From the NCBI GenBank assembly GCA_947561715.1, contig OX387205.1:14203001-14267000 (forward strand): a stretch of 64,000 nucleotides of DNA, read 5' to 3'. Shown here piece after piece: positions 1 to 14,300 of this stretch. The notes under the pieces are model-generated. The model was not told where the DNA came from. It saw only the letters and a list, made by a program, of their open reading frames with translations, and did no database searches. Numbering within the stretch: position 1 is the stretch's first letter; every line of letters begins with the position of its first letter. The position numbers were made by a program, and so were the translations under genes. This stretch comes from Ascidia mentula (Eukaryota; Chordata; Ascidiacea; Phlebobranchia; Ascidiidae).

Positions 1-1
1 T

Positions 2-900
2 ACGCTCCTGATATTTTCTGTGTGTTCGTAAAGGTTTTCCGTCATCGCTCAAACAAGTTGGGATTTGATTACATCTTTGTGCGCAATCTTCAATTTGTTG
101 TGATTAGTGAAGCATGACATTTTTCGTTCCCTGTGGTTATTCATTTCGCACCCTGCGACACGCATCAACGCTGAGGAATGTGATTGGCCGATTTCCCTAT
201 ATGACCGCGGTTGTTTTCTTTTATGACCAGTCTTATTTCACACGTGGTGTCGGTTTATGCTTTTGTGCAAAGAATCCAACGGTTTTACTGTTAAAGTATG
301 TTGGTTGTAAATCTAACAAGCTAACAGAATAACAAGGTTGGCAACTGACTAGAGATAATTCAACATTTAAAATATCATTTTAATGAAATGCAAATGCCAC
401 TGATTACGTATCTGCGTTAATTTCTGAACCCTGCGTTAAAACGTGCGAGCTTAGGTGTAATGCACGTTCCTGATATTTTCTGTGTGTTCGTAGTTTTCCC
501 ACGCATCGCTCAAATAAGTTGGGATTTGATTCAAACTTTGTGCGCCATCTTTATTTTGTTGTGATTGGTGAAGCGTGACATTTTTCGTGCCCTGCAATTT
601 AGTTATTTCGCACCCTGCGACACGCTGAGGAATGTAATTAGCCTATTTCCCCTAAATATGACCGCGGTTGTATTCTCTCATGGCCAGTCTCATTTTGTAC
701 GTGTGTCGGTTCATGCATTTTTGCAAAGATTACAGCAGTTTTACTGTTGAAAGCTCGTAGATACAACAAGCAAATTGAAATACAATACACCAAAAAACAA
801 ACAAAAACTGCTTGAGATAATCCCGCATTTAAAATAACATTTTAATCAAAATATGGCGCTCATGTAAATATTACGCATCTGCTTTGTTTTTTAATCTGAA
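2..900. repeat. Two diverged tandem copies of a ~460-bp unit
   Basis: Bases 2 to about 410 and 464 to about 890 align with an offset of 462. Shared stretches include CCTGATATTTTCTGTGTG, the run around AGTTGGGATTTGATT, TTTCGCACCCTGCGACACGC, and ATGACCGCGGTTGT. Copies differ by many substitutions and small indels, so the duplication is old. The short open frames at 114-332 and 565-750 are the same repeat read twice and I do not regard them as genes. Function unknown. Confidence 0.75.
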
Positions 901-1006
901 GTAAAATTGAAACATCCTCGATTATGCTGGTCTTTAGCAACTCTTTGGCGTCGTCAGCGAGAAAATTATTTTGAATTGGCATCCGCCAGGTAGCGTTTCG
1001 GAGTGT

Positions 1007-1110
1007 TTAAGGGGGGTCTCCAATAACGGTCAAGGCGTCTGGTCCAGATACCAAGCAGAAAACCTAATCGGATTCTTGACCAGGATATTCTGGGTTCGAA
1101 TCCCGTTAAA
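1007..1110 (+). repeat. tRNA-like relic or tRNA-derived SINE head
   Basis: GGTCAAGGCG (1028-1037) resembles the D-arm of a leucine-type tRNA, and GGGTTCGAATCCCG (1091-1104) is a near-perfect T-arm/B box. The first half of the D-arm and the anticodon stem do not fold properly and no 7-bp acceptor stem is apparent. This is therefore probably a tRNA pseudogene or the tRNA-derived head of a SINE rather than a working tRNA. The A-rich run that follows (1107-1113) fits a retroposed copy. Confidence 0.4.
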
Positions 1111-3141
1111 AAAATTATTGACTGTCACTCAATTAATATTAGGCGGTTATTTTTTCACCAAAACCGTTCGAATTGTTTCTAAATTTTAACTATCATATTC
1201 ACACACCGGTTTAAGGTAAGCAGTGAAAAGTTATTTGAAACAAAAAGCCGGTCAAGAACTTGTTTTTGTTTGTTTTGGGCAGCATTATTTTAACATTTCA
1301 GTTTTATTGTGTTTGCTTTTACTCAAACTGATTTGTTCGTAAATTACAATGTTTTTTTTGCAAAAAAAACTACCTGTAATTTTATCTGTGCCATATTTCG
1401 GGCGAATAACTTTATCAAACGTTTGCACAGGTTATAGTAGAAATGAATAGTTGTTGTACTTTTTGTGTCAAACTCAATTTATAACTCCATGACCTCAGTA
1501 ATTGGTTGATAGCTTTATAACCATCTGTAATATATTCTGCATGCGAAGTAGCCATATTTCGGATACGTATACTCTATGCGGCGAGCTAACTACCTTACAT
1601 AACACTAAATCCCTACAAAAATTGATAAGGAAATACCCAGAACTTTATCGACGAAATCGCTGCATGCCGGTTTACCCAAAACTTTATAAATCCGATCGTT
1701 TTACATCAGCGGTTTCATAGGAAATGTAATGCTGTTGCATAACTTTCCTCGTGTTTATTTAAGCCTTCTTGCTTATATAACTTGCGGTTTGGATGACATT
1801 GGCTTATGTAAGGTGACTTCGGTATAAAACAGGGAATCGCTCACTCATTTCATCGATCGTTTTGTCTGCAGGTTTGCTATAGTTTGCTCTTGCTGAAGAA
1901 TGAATAAGAGCAGGCTTGCGATTTAAGGAACTGGCGTATGGACGTGTCACTGGGTTTATTGGTCGTTTTTCGAGCTTGATGTTGGTTTAAATGTAATAAA
2001 GCTGGATATGTTTTGTTATTTTGTCTGATTTGCATTACAGAAAGGTGTTTCACCCACAATAGGATATTTAAATTGGATTTGGAATTTTCCGGTCTTCGTT
2101 GTAGAATGTCGCAGACCACTTTCAAGCGGTTAGTTTTTTTGTAATTAAAAGTCGCAGTGTTAGGTTAGGTGTGAATGTTAATAAATTGAACGCACAGTGC
2201 AAGTATGTTATAATGTCTGATATGTACAGATACCCCAACCTATAAAACATGGGTTAAAATTGGTCAACAGTTGATGCAAATTTTAAATGATGTTCCATGA
2301 CGAGCTCCAGACAAGACGGAACGCAACAAACAGACAAACAAAACATTCGCAAATATTTAATTACGCGACCATTGTTTTCGTTAGGAAATGCGTTCTGTTT
2401 TGACAAAGCGCCCTACAATGGTCCCTAATGACGTAACAGTGCTGTCAGTCATTACGCGTGGGTCTTTGAAGTAACGGGCGTTTCTAGAATGTCTTTAAGG
2501 AGTTCGATGCGTTCCCACGGACTAAATTGAGGGCCTTGACAAGAAATTGAGGATAATTGTTGCCAGGAATTGGGGAATTTGCCTAAATTGCGCACAGCTG
2601 ATAAATGTTCGTTGTAATCGTGTAATTAACGTAAAATCAAAGCCAAAATTTATAGATTAAAGTTTTGAGTTTTAAATGGTAAATTACTTGCAAAAAAACG
2701 CATAGATTTTGTTAATTTGCTGTTTTTGTTCAACATGAGTTCATGTAAGATATTTTCCAAGAATGTAGAAGATAATATTGAATCTATTACGAATAGTTTT
2801 AATTCCAGTTGCGTGTTAGAACCATGCAAGCCGGGCGGTTTGTTGCAGTGTCGCCTTACCTGTGCTGTAATGTTTTTTCGTTCCTTTTTAGCCAAGGTTG
2901 TTTTTGGAAACAGGTGGTAAGAGTTGAAGTTAGGTGTGCAGTGTTATCACAGTTAAGCAACATAGCCTACCTTGTGATTTGAATCTTTGTGGTGATCAGG
3001 TTTTGATGATCAGCATTTTATCCTCTTTGTTGGGGCATAGTTTTAAAAGCGCTACAAAGTTATTTTGTATAGTTTTGGTCGATCCGATTTTTGCTAAACA
3101 ACGTTCCTATGCTTCTAGGTCTATTTCACTTCACTTCGATT

Positions 3142-3240
3142 GAGGCAAGTTGTCGAAGAACATACCTAAGTCACTTGTCTTTCAGTTGCTTTAGATATAT
3201 ATATATTTCGCCCATAATTCTCCATCGTCAGTGTCACCTA
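3142..3240 (-). repeat. Dispersed repeat ending in a hammerhead-like CTGACGA...GAAA
   Basis: This segment is repeated, diverged, at 40530-40625. Both share AAGTTGTCGAAGA, a T/A-rich middle with TATATATTT, then CATAATTC or TATAATTC and CATCGTCAG. Read on the minus strand, each copy shows CTGACGA (3231-3225) followed about 15 bases later by GAAA (3209-3206), the spacing of a hammerhead core (CUGANGA...GAAA). In this copy the stem II bases do not pair well, so it is at best a decayed ribozyme. Confidence 0.5.
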
Positions 3241-5204
3241 TTCAAATAGAATTTTTTTAATGAAGTATTAAATTCCGAGCAAAAAATATTATTTGCCACA
3301 ATTTAAATATAAACAGAATGTGGTGTGTTGCATTTCAATGAATGCAAAAAGTTCGTGTATCGAAGTTCATTATATTACGGGTTTTTGATTCCGCTCTTTC
3401 AACCTTTGCCGCTATCAGTTATCTCCCGTCAAATAGAAAGTGGTTAATTTTTCGCACCCTCGTCTTCCGTTGTTCCGAAAACGCAGCGGAATTATCACTT
3501 GCACCAACTCACCGTGGTTTGTCGTAGAGACATTTTTAATAACCTCTCTATTGCAAACTTTCTGGACTTTTAATTGTAACCAGATGGATTGTCATAAAAA
3601 ACTGCACGAATCAGACAATGAAGGTTGGTGTCGACCTAACCGCCTTGTTTCGTATCAGTATTTCCAGGGAACCCTAAATGAGAGCCTTTCAATGGTACTT
3701 ACTTTTATAGATACCCAAATACATGGCATAAAACCTCATATCATGTAATAAAAAACGATTATTGCCCGTTATCTGAACTCAAAAAGGGTACAAAATTTTA
3801 TATTTTCATAATTACAGCACTGACTAATGGGTGGCCTGTTGAAAAAAAAACCTGTTTTAAAACATCTCGTTTTCGCGTGACATCAGCAAGTGGAGCATTG
3901 GACAAAAGTTGCTAGTCATGATCATTACTGTTTCAATCAGGATGCATTTCATTGAACTCGGCATAAGTCGCCATTCAATTTCATTCAACGGAGATTAATG
4001 GTTCAAACGCATAACGGCATCAAAGCCTAGCTAAGCCCCTTGAGGTGCATTGTCATAAAACGGATTACCTTTAATCAAACGTACCCGCTTCGACTTCCAC
4101 TTTGTGTCTCGGGCAATCGAATTGCAATCATCGCCGCGGGCACAATTCGCACCTAAGTCTTGTGCGCGCGAGTCGCGTGGCGTTCGATGGAAGTTTGTGC
4201 AGAAACGGATGTGGATGCTGGTGGTGTGAATCAAGCACTAAGCACTGGTATAAAAACAAGGTGTGTAGCTGGTGTAGAACTCAGTTGCCTTGTGTGCTTG
4301 GTAGGTCGATTGAAGGCGAATGTGGTGCTTAAATAAGACCCCATAAAGTTAAAGCAGGTGAAAAGTAGAGTGATTTTGGGAGAATATATCTTTTATGTGG
4401 AGAAAGCTTTGTGAAGCAGTTGTTTTTATAGAAGGAAGTTATAAAGAAAGGCTTAACAATACGACAACCCGATAGACCTTAGCCACCTTTTATATTTACG
4501 ACACAGAATTGTTTGAGTAAAATTGACATTAACAAGTTCACAACGGGAAGTATGTTAAGTTTCATCGGCAAATCAAACAGAAATGTAGTGAATGACCTTG
4601 AGTTTAAACCTCCAACCCTTCAGACATTGGTAAATATTTTCCACGATTGAAAAGTTCGAAACCAGCTGCCCTCGCGTTCAATATTTTTATAAGCGTCTCG
4701 GCATATTTACTCTACGGCGGGCCCTGATCCCTGGCGAAGTTTCTAAACTCGTCGCTGGAAGGGTTTCGACTCCTGTGGTCTCTGCGTTTCGACGCAACGT
4801 TGTTTATGCAAGGGGGCGACGGGAGTTAAACTAACACTAAAATGAGAAGATTTAAAGCGACGAAAACCCGACGTCGTCGACTAAAAACCTTTTGTTGGAC
4901 CGGCGTTTTCAAAATACAACATTATTTGTACAACCGCCGTGAAGTGTTTGGTTGAATCGGCAGGTGCTAAGTAGTTGGTGTTCAAGTAAAAGGATGTTTT
5001 GCAATGGTATGTATTGCGTAAAGTGCACGACAGGGCTTTAAACGAAACTGTTCTGGACAGGATAAGGCCGCCTTGCGCTGTATGTAACTTCGTTTGTTCA
5101 ATCGATTTCATATAAATTTAAACACTTTCGATGGTTAAACAGTTTGATGGAAAGGAAATGCTACTGACATTTGTTGTTCAAAGTATGTTAGCTAACCTTG
5201 AAGA

Positions 5205-5290
5205 AGTCTCGCCGGATGGTTGACGAAACGTCGGTTGTTATAAAAATCTCGTTACTTTATGCCAAAGGAATAACTCTTTTAAAAATAATG
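5205..5290 (+). repeat. Dispersed repeat with GACGAAACG motif
   Basis: Shares CCGGATGGTTGACGAAACG (5212-5230), then ATAAAAATCTCG and ACTTTATGCC, with 56818-56885 inside an ODF2 intron. Two copies some 51 kb apart in different contexts mark an interspersed element end. The GAAGTC...GACGAAAC arrangement (5201-5228) resembles a hammerhead right half, but the CUGANGA half reads TTGAAGA, so it would be a relic. Confidence 0.6.
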
Positions 5291-5384
5291 ATAACTATTT
5301 CTTTGTTTCTTGGCTTCTTTGAACAGTGTTTTCTGTTATCGCAGAATTTAGCATTAGCGAAATAGTCAAATCGAAAAGTAAATC

Positions 5385-8300
5385 ATGCCTGAAAGAGCGC
5401 TACGACTTATCACAAACGTTGATATGGCAACCGGAATAAAAACGCAAGACCTCAGGATGAAAACATTGAACAAGATCATGAAGAAAAAGCGGGATTCCTC
5501 TGAAAACGCAGATGCTAAACAGAAAGAGCAATGGTTGATGGCTGTTGAACGAGCCGCCTGGTGTCGCGGCCTTGCTTACAGCTCGAGCTCTACGTCGTCG
5601 TATACGTCAGAAGAAGATGACGTCACAAGAAAAGAAATGTTTTCAAGGATTAGAGCAAGGTAGGCGATCAATTTGTGTCGCATATGCAGACACATTAGCT
5701 TTTATCGTTCACTTATAATACGCATATATTCCATATTTAACTGATGTGATCAAAATGCCTTTGGACGTTAATCAAGGCGCAAATACTTAACAATTAAAGT
5801 TCCCCAGCTTGTTTGAAACCTGCCCAAAACCGGGCAAAGGGACAAAAATAGTCACGTTCGAGTGATTCTCTTCACGCTTCCATGTTAGGACACGTAATTA
5901 TAACAGAACTTTCATACCTGCGATTGCCTGTTAAATCCAGGTAGCTTTGCGAATGCCATGCGAACTTTAAGAGGCATTGTCGTTTAATTACCACTTTTAT
6001 GCTGGAAGAGAAGCGGTTTATTACCTCATTTTTCGACTCACCTTCCGAGAAAATCAATTTACAAAATGACAATGACTGGCTTCAGTGAGGTTACGAACTT
6101 TTAACAAGTGACGAAAGCATGTTTTGACCTTGGGTTGAAGCAATGACCTTGCTTACTTTGATCGAAGTCGAAAACCCAACAATTAGCGCTCAACACTTCG
6201 TCCCAGTTGACTCGTTTCTTGGTGCACTGTGACAAAGTTTAAGTTACAAATGTCAGTATTTTTGCAAATGCCAAACAAGCTTTTTATCGGAAATTATTGA
6301 AAAGTTTGCTTCATGTTTAAATATTTTTGTAACTGCTGGAATATTGCAAAACAAATCACATGTCACGCTTGGTAGGTTACAGCACGTGACTCGCCATCCA
6401 GCAACCTCAGCTGGCGATACGCGATAACGTTCATATCTTGTGTAAACTCGGCGATAATTTATCGCGTTTCCGAACACGCTCGGCGTCTCACAATGTTATC
6501 GCGTGCATATCGCGATATGCGGATCGCGCGGAAACAATGGACTTGGCTCAGAATTTGCAGGAAATTCGAAAGTAAATTTTTTCGATGTAATGTAAGCTAG
6601 TATATATGATACAATCCCACGCTATTCAACACTGTACATAAGCAACTGTAAACAGCACAAGACACGTATTGAGCTGAATAAATAGCAGTTTTAGGATAAT
6701 CATGACTTTATATGTCGCCTATGCATCATAAATACGATGCAATTCTTCTAGTTAGGGAGGAAAAGCAAGAATAAAGCAACAAGCATGAATCAAATGCATT
6801 ATTATTTAAAACTATTTTCATGTGTTTTACTGATTTTTGTCCATGACTTTACAGATTGAACAAGTTTGATTCTGATAGCGACTGCACAAGTAGTAGCGAA
6901 GACGAAACAATGAATTACGGCGGGGGTCCAGGAATAAGAATGCGCAAAATGCGAAGAGTTCATCAAATTCGCCGACAGTTGTCCACAGTGGATACGAATA
7001 CAGCCGAAGTTACCCAAACCGAAGACAACGCTTTTGACGCCCACTTGCGGACAGCGCTTTCTGTGCGTTCTTTACCACAGGGTAGCGCAAAAGATCGACT
7101 CCAAGAAGCTGGAATTGTGTCAGAGCACAGTGAGTACACAGCTTATTTTTGAAGTTGCATTAATTGGCGCATCATTCGCTTGCACATTTAAGACTGAAAT
7201 CAATTTTGTTCATATACAACACTTGGACAAAGGTAATGTAACATACACAACATCATCACTGAAACATGTTATTTTCTAATTTAATTAATACAAAGGTCTT
7301 GGTACAACAGCGAAGAAATATTGTGCTACTTCTGCTGCCAAACAGTGGAGACGTTCACACCACTTTAATGCACCCAACTAAACAAGTACAATTCAAATCC
7401 AAAATTAACTGCTCAAAGCGCTAAAACTTTCACCCGCAGTGGCACTTAATCGATGCGCTGGCGCTCAATCAAATGTACACGCCCTGCCAAATACGCCCGC
7501 CTGCCAAAGCAACCCTAATTTTCAGCAGCAGATGTTTTATTTCTAAACTGACAAGAGCCGCCATTTTGACTGCAACCCGCATAAAACGACTGACAGGTTT
7601 TACTGCTATTGTGCGTTGTGACGAAACAATCGGGTATTGTCCGCTGTAAAGATTTGGCGGTTTAATTTGTTTTGTGCGAGTAGGGATTGTATGTTGTTTT
7701 AAGAATTGATGTCATTCGGTGATATATGATTTTTTCACCGAATTAAGAGCTATAAACATCGGTCGATTAAATACACTAATCTATGTTTAGAGCAGGATCT
7801 TCTGTTTGTTTGCGAATAGACGTTTTAGCCCTTATTGCCTTGGAAAAAAACCACGCGCCCATATTGCCTAGCCTTGGAAAAAAACGACCAAGTTGCTTCA
7901 CAACGCAGATTCAAAATTTTGGCGCGTGGTGATTGGCCTTTGTTACGTCACAGAGTAGGTGAATGGTGTTTGTGAAGCAGAAAATCGGTGTCTTTCAACC
8001 CCCTGTCTTGTACAAATGACGCGTGCTCCTAATTGACGGCCGCCCGCGGAAAATCTGTTAATCCTGTCCCAGAGTTCTGTTTGTGGATTGCGAAAGTTAA
8101 TTGACTTTTCACTGTGCTTGCCAGAGTGGAAAGGTTTCGTTTTTCGACAGTTGGATTAAAGTTGAACGCCCGGTTTAAGATTTACAGACCCACATATTTG
8201 CGACGAAGACATACTTGGAAAAAACTTTTAGTTTAGGCCGAGTCAAATTCGCACAAATTGTTAACTTACTATTATTTTTATTTGTCTATTACTACCAATC

Positions 8301-11300
8301 CAAAACCTCTCAATTTTCATAAATTGATAACTTTTTCGGCAAATGGTTGCATTAAATAGTCCCATTGCTGTTTCGCTCATCACATGACCTTCAAATGACA
8401 TTCCGCCACCGCGGAAATGTCCCATAGACTTGTGGAATCATGGTTGGCGAGCTGTGAACCCTTTGCCTGACCCAAATTCAGCCGCTCGATGATCCGTCAT
8501 TTCCCGACATGACGTATTGACTTGTAGACGCGTTTTGATTATGACGAAACAAGTGAAATGGTCGGCGGAGCGCATCGCCTGTTATTCGGACAATACGAAA
8601 TAGGGTTTTGGTCTTGAATTGAAGTCGACAATGTGGAGAGATGCACCACAAAAAAATATTTTATTTAAAATATAATATATAATCATGTTTTTTTTTTTAA
8701 TCTTGGCCGAAAATTTAACGCCATAAGGTGCTAGTTTTCCTGCAACTGTTTTACGGGTGTGTAAACATAAACAATTAGCAGCAAATATAAGTGGACGCCC
8801 TTAAGTTGGTGCAATTAAAATCGCGCTTCTTAATCTTCACGCCTTTGAATGGAACCGCTTTGCTTGTTTTAATAACTCTTGGGGGATTAACGAACGCAGG
8901 TGCGAATCGTACCAACTCTTTCTCGAACGCGCGCATTTAGTCACAAATCGCGATTCGTGTTTCGTTTGTTTTACAACTTAAACAAGATCAAGTTGCAGAA
9001 TTTTGCTTCTTCGTTCAATGACAGCCACGTTTGCTTGGTATTCATTACACAACATTTAGAATAACTACCCGTAAATCACATGCAAAACCCGTTACACATA
9101 ATTATGTGATAAATTTAGAATCGCGTTTATGAAATTCATATTTTACGCGCATATTTCGTAATTCTCTAAATTATGAAACGCTTTTGGTAACTTGGCATCA
9201 AGCAACGGCACCTCCAGCCTTTAAATCGTTTCCCATCCTATCCTAAAACTAGAACCAAAGTGCCAAATGATTCTATTCCATTGTTTACGTCACTTATTCA
9301 CCTGCGGGATCGCTACATAAACGATACCCCAGGTATGGGTTCGCGAAATAGATGCTCATTGTCTCGCAGCGGCAGACATTGTTACGTCACAGTAGGGTGT
9401 AGCGTGAGAAAGTGACGCGCGACTTTTGACTTGGACGCGTGCGAAAAGTGGCATCACAAAAAGTGGTTCGCTTTTTTATGATTTCGTGAAACAATTGATG
9501 AAAGTGGGTTTTGATCTAGTTGTTGACTAAAATGATGTCTCATGGTTGCCAAGACAACAAATTCCAGTCAATATAATTGCGTTTTCGCCGTTGCACATCA
9601 AGTAAACATCTCATAAAATTGATGATAACTGTTGCCAGCAAACGCACGAAAACAGAGAACAATACGTTGCCAATCAATCTATAGAAAACATACAAATTGG
9701 TAAACTAACTGATTTGTTGGTTTCTTGTCCTTGTTACCTGTTTATACGGATTAGTGTAGATACAGGAAGGCTTTGCGCGCACACTGTTAGGTTTCGTTTT
9801 ACAACCTCAGCAGGTCTTGCATTTAAACCTACTATAGGTGATTGAAACAGGTTCCATTAATCCGGATTTGGTGCCGATTCCCTGGGAAATTCCACTTGTA
9901 TTTTGTGCAAAATTCGTAGACAAGTTTGCCCTTTTGTCAACAACGTGTTACCTAAAAACGAAGAACATTTGGTAGTTTAGCCACAAGCTTAACTTTTAAA
10001 TATATTCTTGGCCACAGCATGGCCACAAAATATCATTTTGAAATATTACAACACCAAAGAAAAGCCGAAACTGGCCTTACTTGATAAAACTTAAAACGGC
10101 CATAATTTAGATAGTTAAAATCCACATGCTTTGCGAACACGTGGATGTTGCTTGGCGACCTGGCGAGTTTCCATTGAAGGAATATGATAGTTGGTTTTCT
10201 TTTGTTTAAACTGAGCCGTGTGAAATTGATGGCTGCCTTCAAGGGGCCCGCTGCGTCTTTGTGTTAGCGAGAAGAAAAAAGAGTTGGGACGGTCGTAAAA
10301 TCGCTCGCCCGTCTTCTGGTCGTCGCAGTACCGTCGCGGGCAGCTCTGATGCGACAGTGCGTCGTCTAGGAGTTGTACATCGTCAGTTAGCTTTTACTTA
10401 GATTGTTTGTTGGGTGATAAAAATGCAGGAAAAAGACAATTCGAGCCTTTACATTGTAGCATTTACGTTAAGTGCTGAATGTGTCTGAAATAAGCATGTG
10501 ACCCGTTTAGTATCTATTAATGGCACCTTGTTTAGCCATCAACTAAACTAAAAGCCTGTGTTTTTGCAGCTGTTAATAGCGACGTTTTCTGTTTATTAAA
10601 GTTTTAAATATTCCGTGAAAATGCACGGCTTAAAGTTAAGAGGTAAGAAGGTTCAATTTTATGCGGCAATTTTTGCGTTTGGTGACATCATTGCTGACGT
10701 CATTATGTTTTGTGACGCAGGTCAACTGAAGCTGGTTGTGTGCGGGTCTTCGAAGAAACTCACCGTTACTTTTCTCGGCTTGAGGTCATTTACACAAGTT
10801 TGCAAAATGTCCGGGCTTCCCAATCACATCTTCCTAAAGGTGAGTGTGACACCTAGTGGTGCTTAAGACATGTTGTATCTTGCCGCCAGATGGTGATGTG
10901 GATGCGTCGCTGATAGTTTTTTTAATTTCGTCCATTCTGTTTGCAGCTTTCTCTTTCTCCCGATACGGATAGTCGTATACGTCACAAAACCAAGCCTGAG
11001 CGAGTCACTGATGACGTCACAATGCTTCACGACACTTTCACTTTGTAAGTTTTAATTTTTTCGTATGAAAATAGCAAATGTGTCAAAAAAAATTGCAAAT
11101 TTTCATCTGGAAAACAACATTTTTAAACGTAATATTTCCTTTAGTGACATCACCAACCGTGACGTCAGCAAGAGAATGCTTATTTCGGCGTGGAGCAAAA
11201 CCGGCGACTCCCAGCGTTCCGCTTTCATCGGTTGCATGAGTTTTGGAGTCCGGAATATCATCAGCAACCATGAGGTGGGAAAACAATTGTTGATAATATT

Positions 11301-14300
11301 AAGTTGTGGTTTAAAGGTAGTGAATGTAATGATCGCTTTGGGTTCGTTTCGGTCGAAAATCAAAAGGGAATCGAATCGTTTAAAAATCATTATTTTTGAA
11401 CAAGTTTTTTTTGCTATGGTGTGGTCTATGAAGTGTAATAATGACGTAATCTTCCAAAACTCACATTCCTTTTTCTATTCAGGTCATCCAGGGTTGGTAT
11501 TATTTCCTCCGTGAGAATCTAGGAAGGAGAAAACACCTGAAAGTGAAGACGCAACCTTCCGTTGACGGTAAGTTTCCTACAAACAGCTTCACTTCCATTC
11601 AGTGTAAACTCTTTTTGTGTGCGGGTTTGCAAAAACAATATTTAACGCAAACTTTGTTTGCAAAAACATCTCAATTTTCGTATATCCATGAATAAAAGCG
11701 TAGTAATCAGTTATGGCGTGGATTAGATGCATAACTTTTAAGTACATATTGGTTGGAATGCCTACTACTGTGTGACCCATTATTTAAAAGGGCTTAAGTT
11801 TCATTTGTATGGAGTTGATGGCCGGACGTAATTTGACAATATTACTTGGATTATTATGCGACGCTCGACTGTCAAAGTCAGTCGTATGATAAACTAGTTG
11901 GCAAAAGTTTTCCAATCGATCATAATCAGCCATTGGCTCGTATTGCGCCTTTTCTCAACGATCATGGCCACAATGACCTTGGCCGCGTGTAGACAAGGTG
12001 GTTTTTGTGAAAATTTTCTGTTGGCGCTTTATTTCCGTCAGTCGGGTTTCTTACTCAAGACAAAAAAAAACAGGCATTGTGTCATTGTCTTATTCAAATA
12101 GAACTTTCTTTTCAATTGTTGTTTTTTGCGGCTTTATTAATTTAAGTACGTACATGGCGTTGCCCAGTACTTCAAGTGGTTCAACCCACATTACCGAAAC
12201 ACTAAGAAACTGACCACCACTAAAATTATTTTCCATTCACAGCAAAGCGCAGACGAACGCCGCGACGTCAATGCCGGTCACGTGACAGTGAGAGCGGCGG
12301 AAGTCGTTCGAACAATTCAAGCCGAACCCGTTCGGTCCGCAGGAGGTTTTCAACCCGATCCGGAAGCAGTGACAGCTCCCTGGCCAGCGGTTATGCCAAG
12401 GTAATAACTTTGCCTTATGACGTAAAAATGCCCTTTTTCCGTCACGTGGGCGATGGAAGAGCGCGCGCTTTTCTTGAGCTCAGTTGGAACTAGATTTTAG
12501 TGTGAGGGTTGGTCGCATTGAAAAGAGAATTTATTTTTTTTCAACACTTTTTTCAACAAGTTTTTAAACTATCTCATCTATTTTGTTTAGTTTTAATTTA
12601 CCTATCACAGCCGTCATTTAAACAAACACCTTTCGTTCAATTTGTAGACTTGCGTTTACGACCAGTGTAGCTGCAATTGCTGCGTCATAGACGAAGAAGA
12701 TAGACAACGTCGTCGTCTTTCTAAACTCAGCAAGAGACGTCGCGTGTCTGTGGGCGTGTCCACACCTGGCGTGGTTTACTACGACCTGCAAGAGCGTATT
12801 CCAAACGAGAAGGAAAGCCCGATTGTTACGTCATCGGTAACGCGTCGTGACGTCGTCCAGGCGGTTGAGAAGCGATCTTGTGACGTCGTGAGTGGAGTGA
12901 TGCAGAAGAGGGGGACAAAGACTCCTTGCGGAAGGAGGAATTTGCAGAGGAAGAATTACTCCTCCGACGACCTCTTCATGTCGAGGATCAGCTACTGTAC
13001 TGACCCGGATCACGAAAAAGAAGATGATGACGTATTCGTCGGTGATGACGAGTTGAAGCAGGCATCCCTCCATCGCATGGAGACGAGGGCGGCTCGCATC
13101 GTGTCCCCAACATCCCTGGCAGGATCGGCCAAACATTCCTCATCCAAACTGGAGGAATTCACAAAACCATCCGACAGCGTCTCGAAACTCCGCAACCTCC
13201 GCATCCACAACATCCAACCAATCAAGTTCGACTTCGAGCCAGAAGCTCAACCTCCCTCACCCGGAGCCGACGACCGCGGTTACCATAGCGACACGGGAAG
13301 GTCGACGTCATCCACTACGTCAGAGGAGTCCGTTCCTTCCCAGCAATCCTCAACTGAATCTGATTACGTGTATTTGTCGTCTGGTGACGCCATTGCTACC
13401 TCATCGCAGTCGGAAGGGTGTAGGGTCATCGATGACCTCATCAAGTCGTGTGACGCAATTGGTGATGACGTCATTTGCAAAGAACCATTACCGGAAGAAA
13501 AATCGAAACCAGCGAAGTTGTAAGTGTTTTGAATATTTATTCCAAATTTGTGAATCAAAGAAACTTTCTCTTATGAAACTAATGATTTCATTTGTTTTAT
13601 TTATAAATCTTCCAAGATTTGTTACCAGGCATGTTTTATTTGAATTTCTAGTTTTTCGATCAAAACTTGGTTGCACCGAAAAGCTGGGGATGCCGACAGT
13701 TTGCACAGACCTGTTGTTTCGTTAAAAACCTCGCAAAGTCAACGAAGAAGCGAAACTGAAGCAACAAAATTGAGAAGAACTGCAAGTCTACGTAAACCTA
13801 AAAGGTAACAGTTTGTTGTTTGGCGTTGAATGTAATGTTTCCACCTATCATACGAATTTGTTAACATTTTCCTTTGCGTTTTACAGAAATGCCTGCGAAA
13901 ATTGCTTCATAAATGTACAGAATCTATCGGACCTGCTTGAGAAGAAAGGTAAATTCTTCATACGAGCTGTTTTGTCTAATTTATTCATGAATTGATGGAT
14001 CTACGTTAATGTAGAATGGAGTATATGTATGGATTAAATATACGCAATATTTTGTTGTTAATGCCTAAAACATTAAAGTTTAAAATAAATTTACATCGAT
14101 AATACGCGTATGGATCAATTGTCATCTACAATATATTTTGCCGCTTAAACCAGATCATGTGAACAAAATGAAAGCCAACACAAACATTTAAACACTGTTC
14201 ACTTTGCAGGAGGTGTGGTTGCTTTTCGGGCGTTTCTCCAGCGCGAATACAGCGAAGAAAACCTTGATTTTTGGATCGATTGCCAAAATTTCAAACTCAC

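Larger units (their letters stand above)
1111..5384. other. Intergenic region, no recognised gene
   Basis: Only short open frames with no recognisable protein and no convincing chain of splice sites. AT-rich up to about 4020, then more mixed composition from about 4030 to 4850, which may hold the promoter and upstream exons of the RGS gene that starts coding at 5385. Dispersed repeats at 3142-3240 and 5205-5290 are listed separately. Confidence 0.5.

Noticed and set aside
1007-1110. Functional tRNA-Leu gene
   Set aside because: Good T-arm but defective D-arm and anticodon stem and no acceptor stem.
12831-13225. Minus-strand frames under RGS gene 1 exon 12648-13519
   Set aside because: Shadow frames of a coding exon supported by the gene 2 paralogue.
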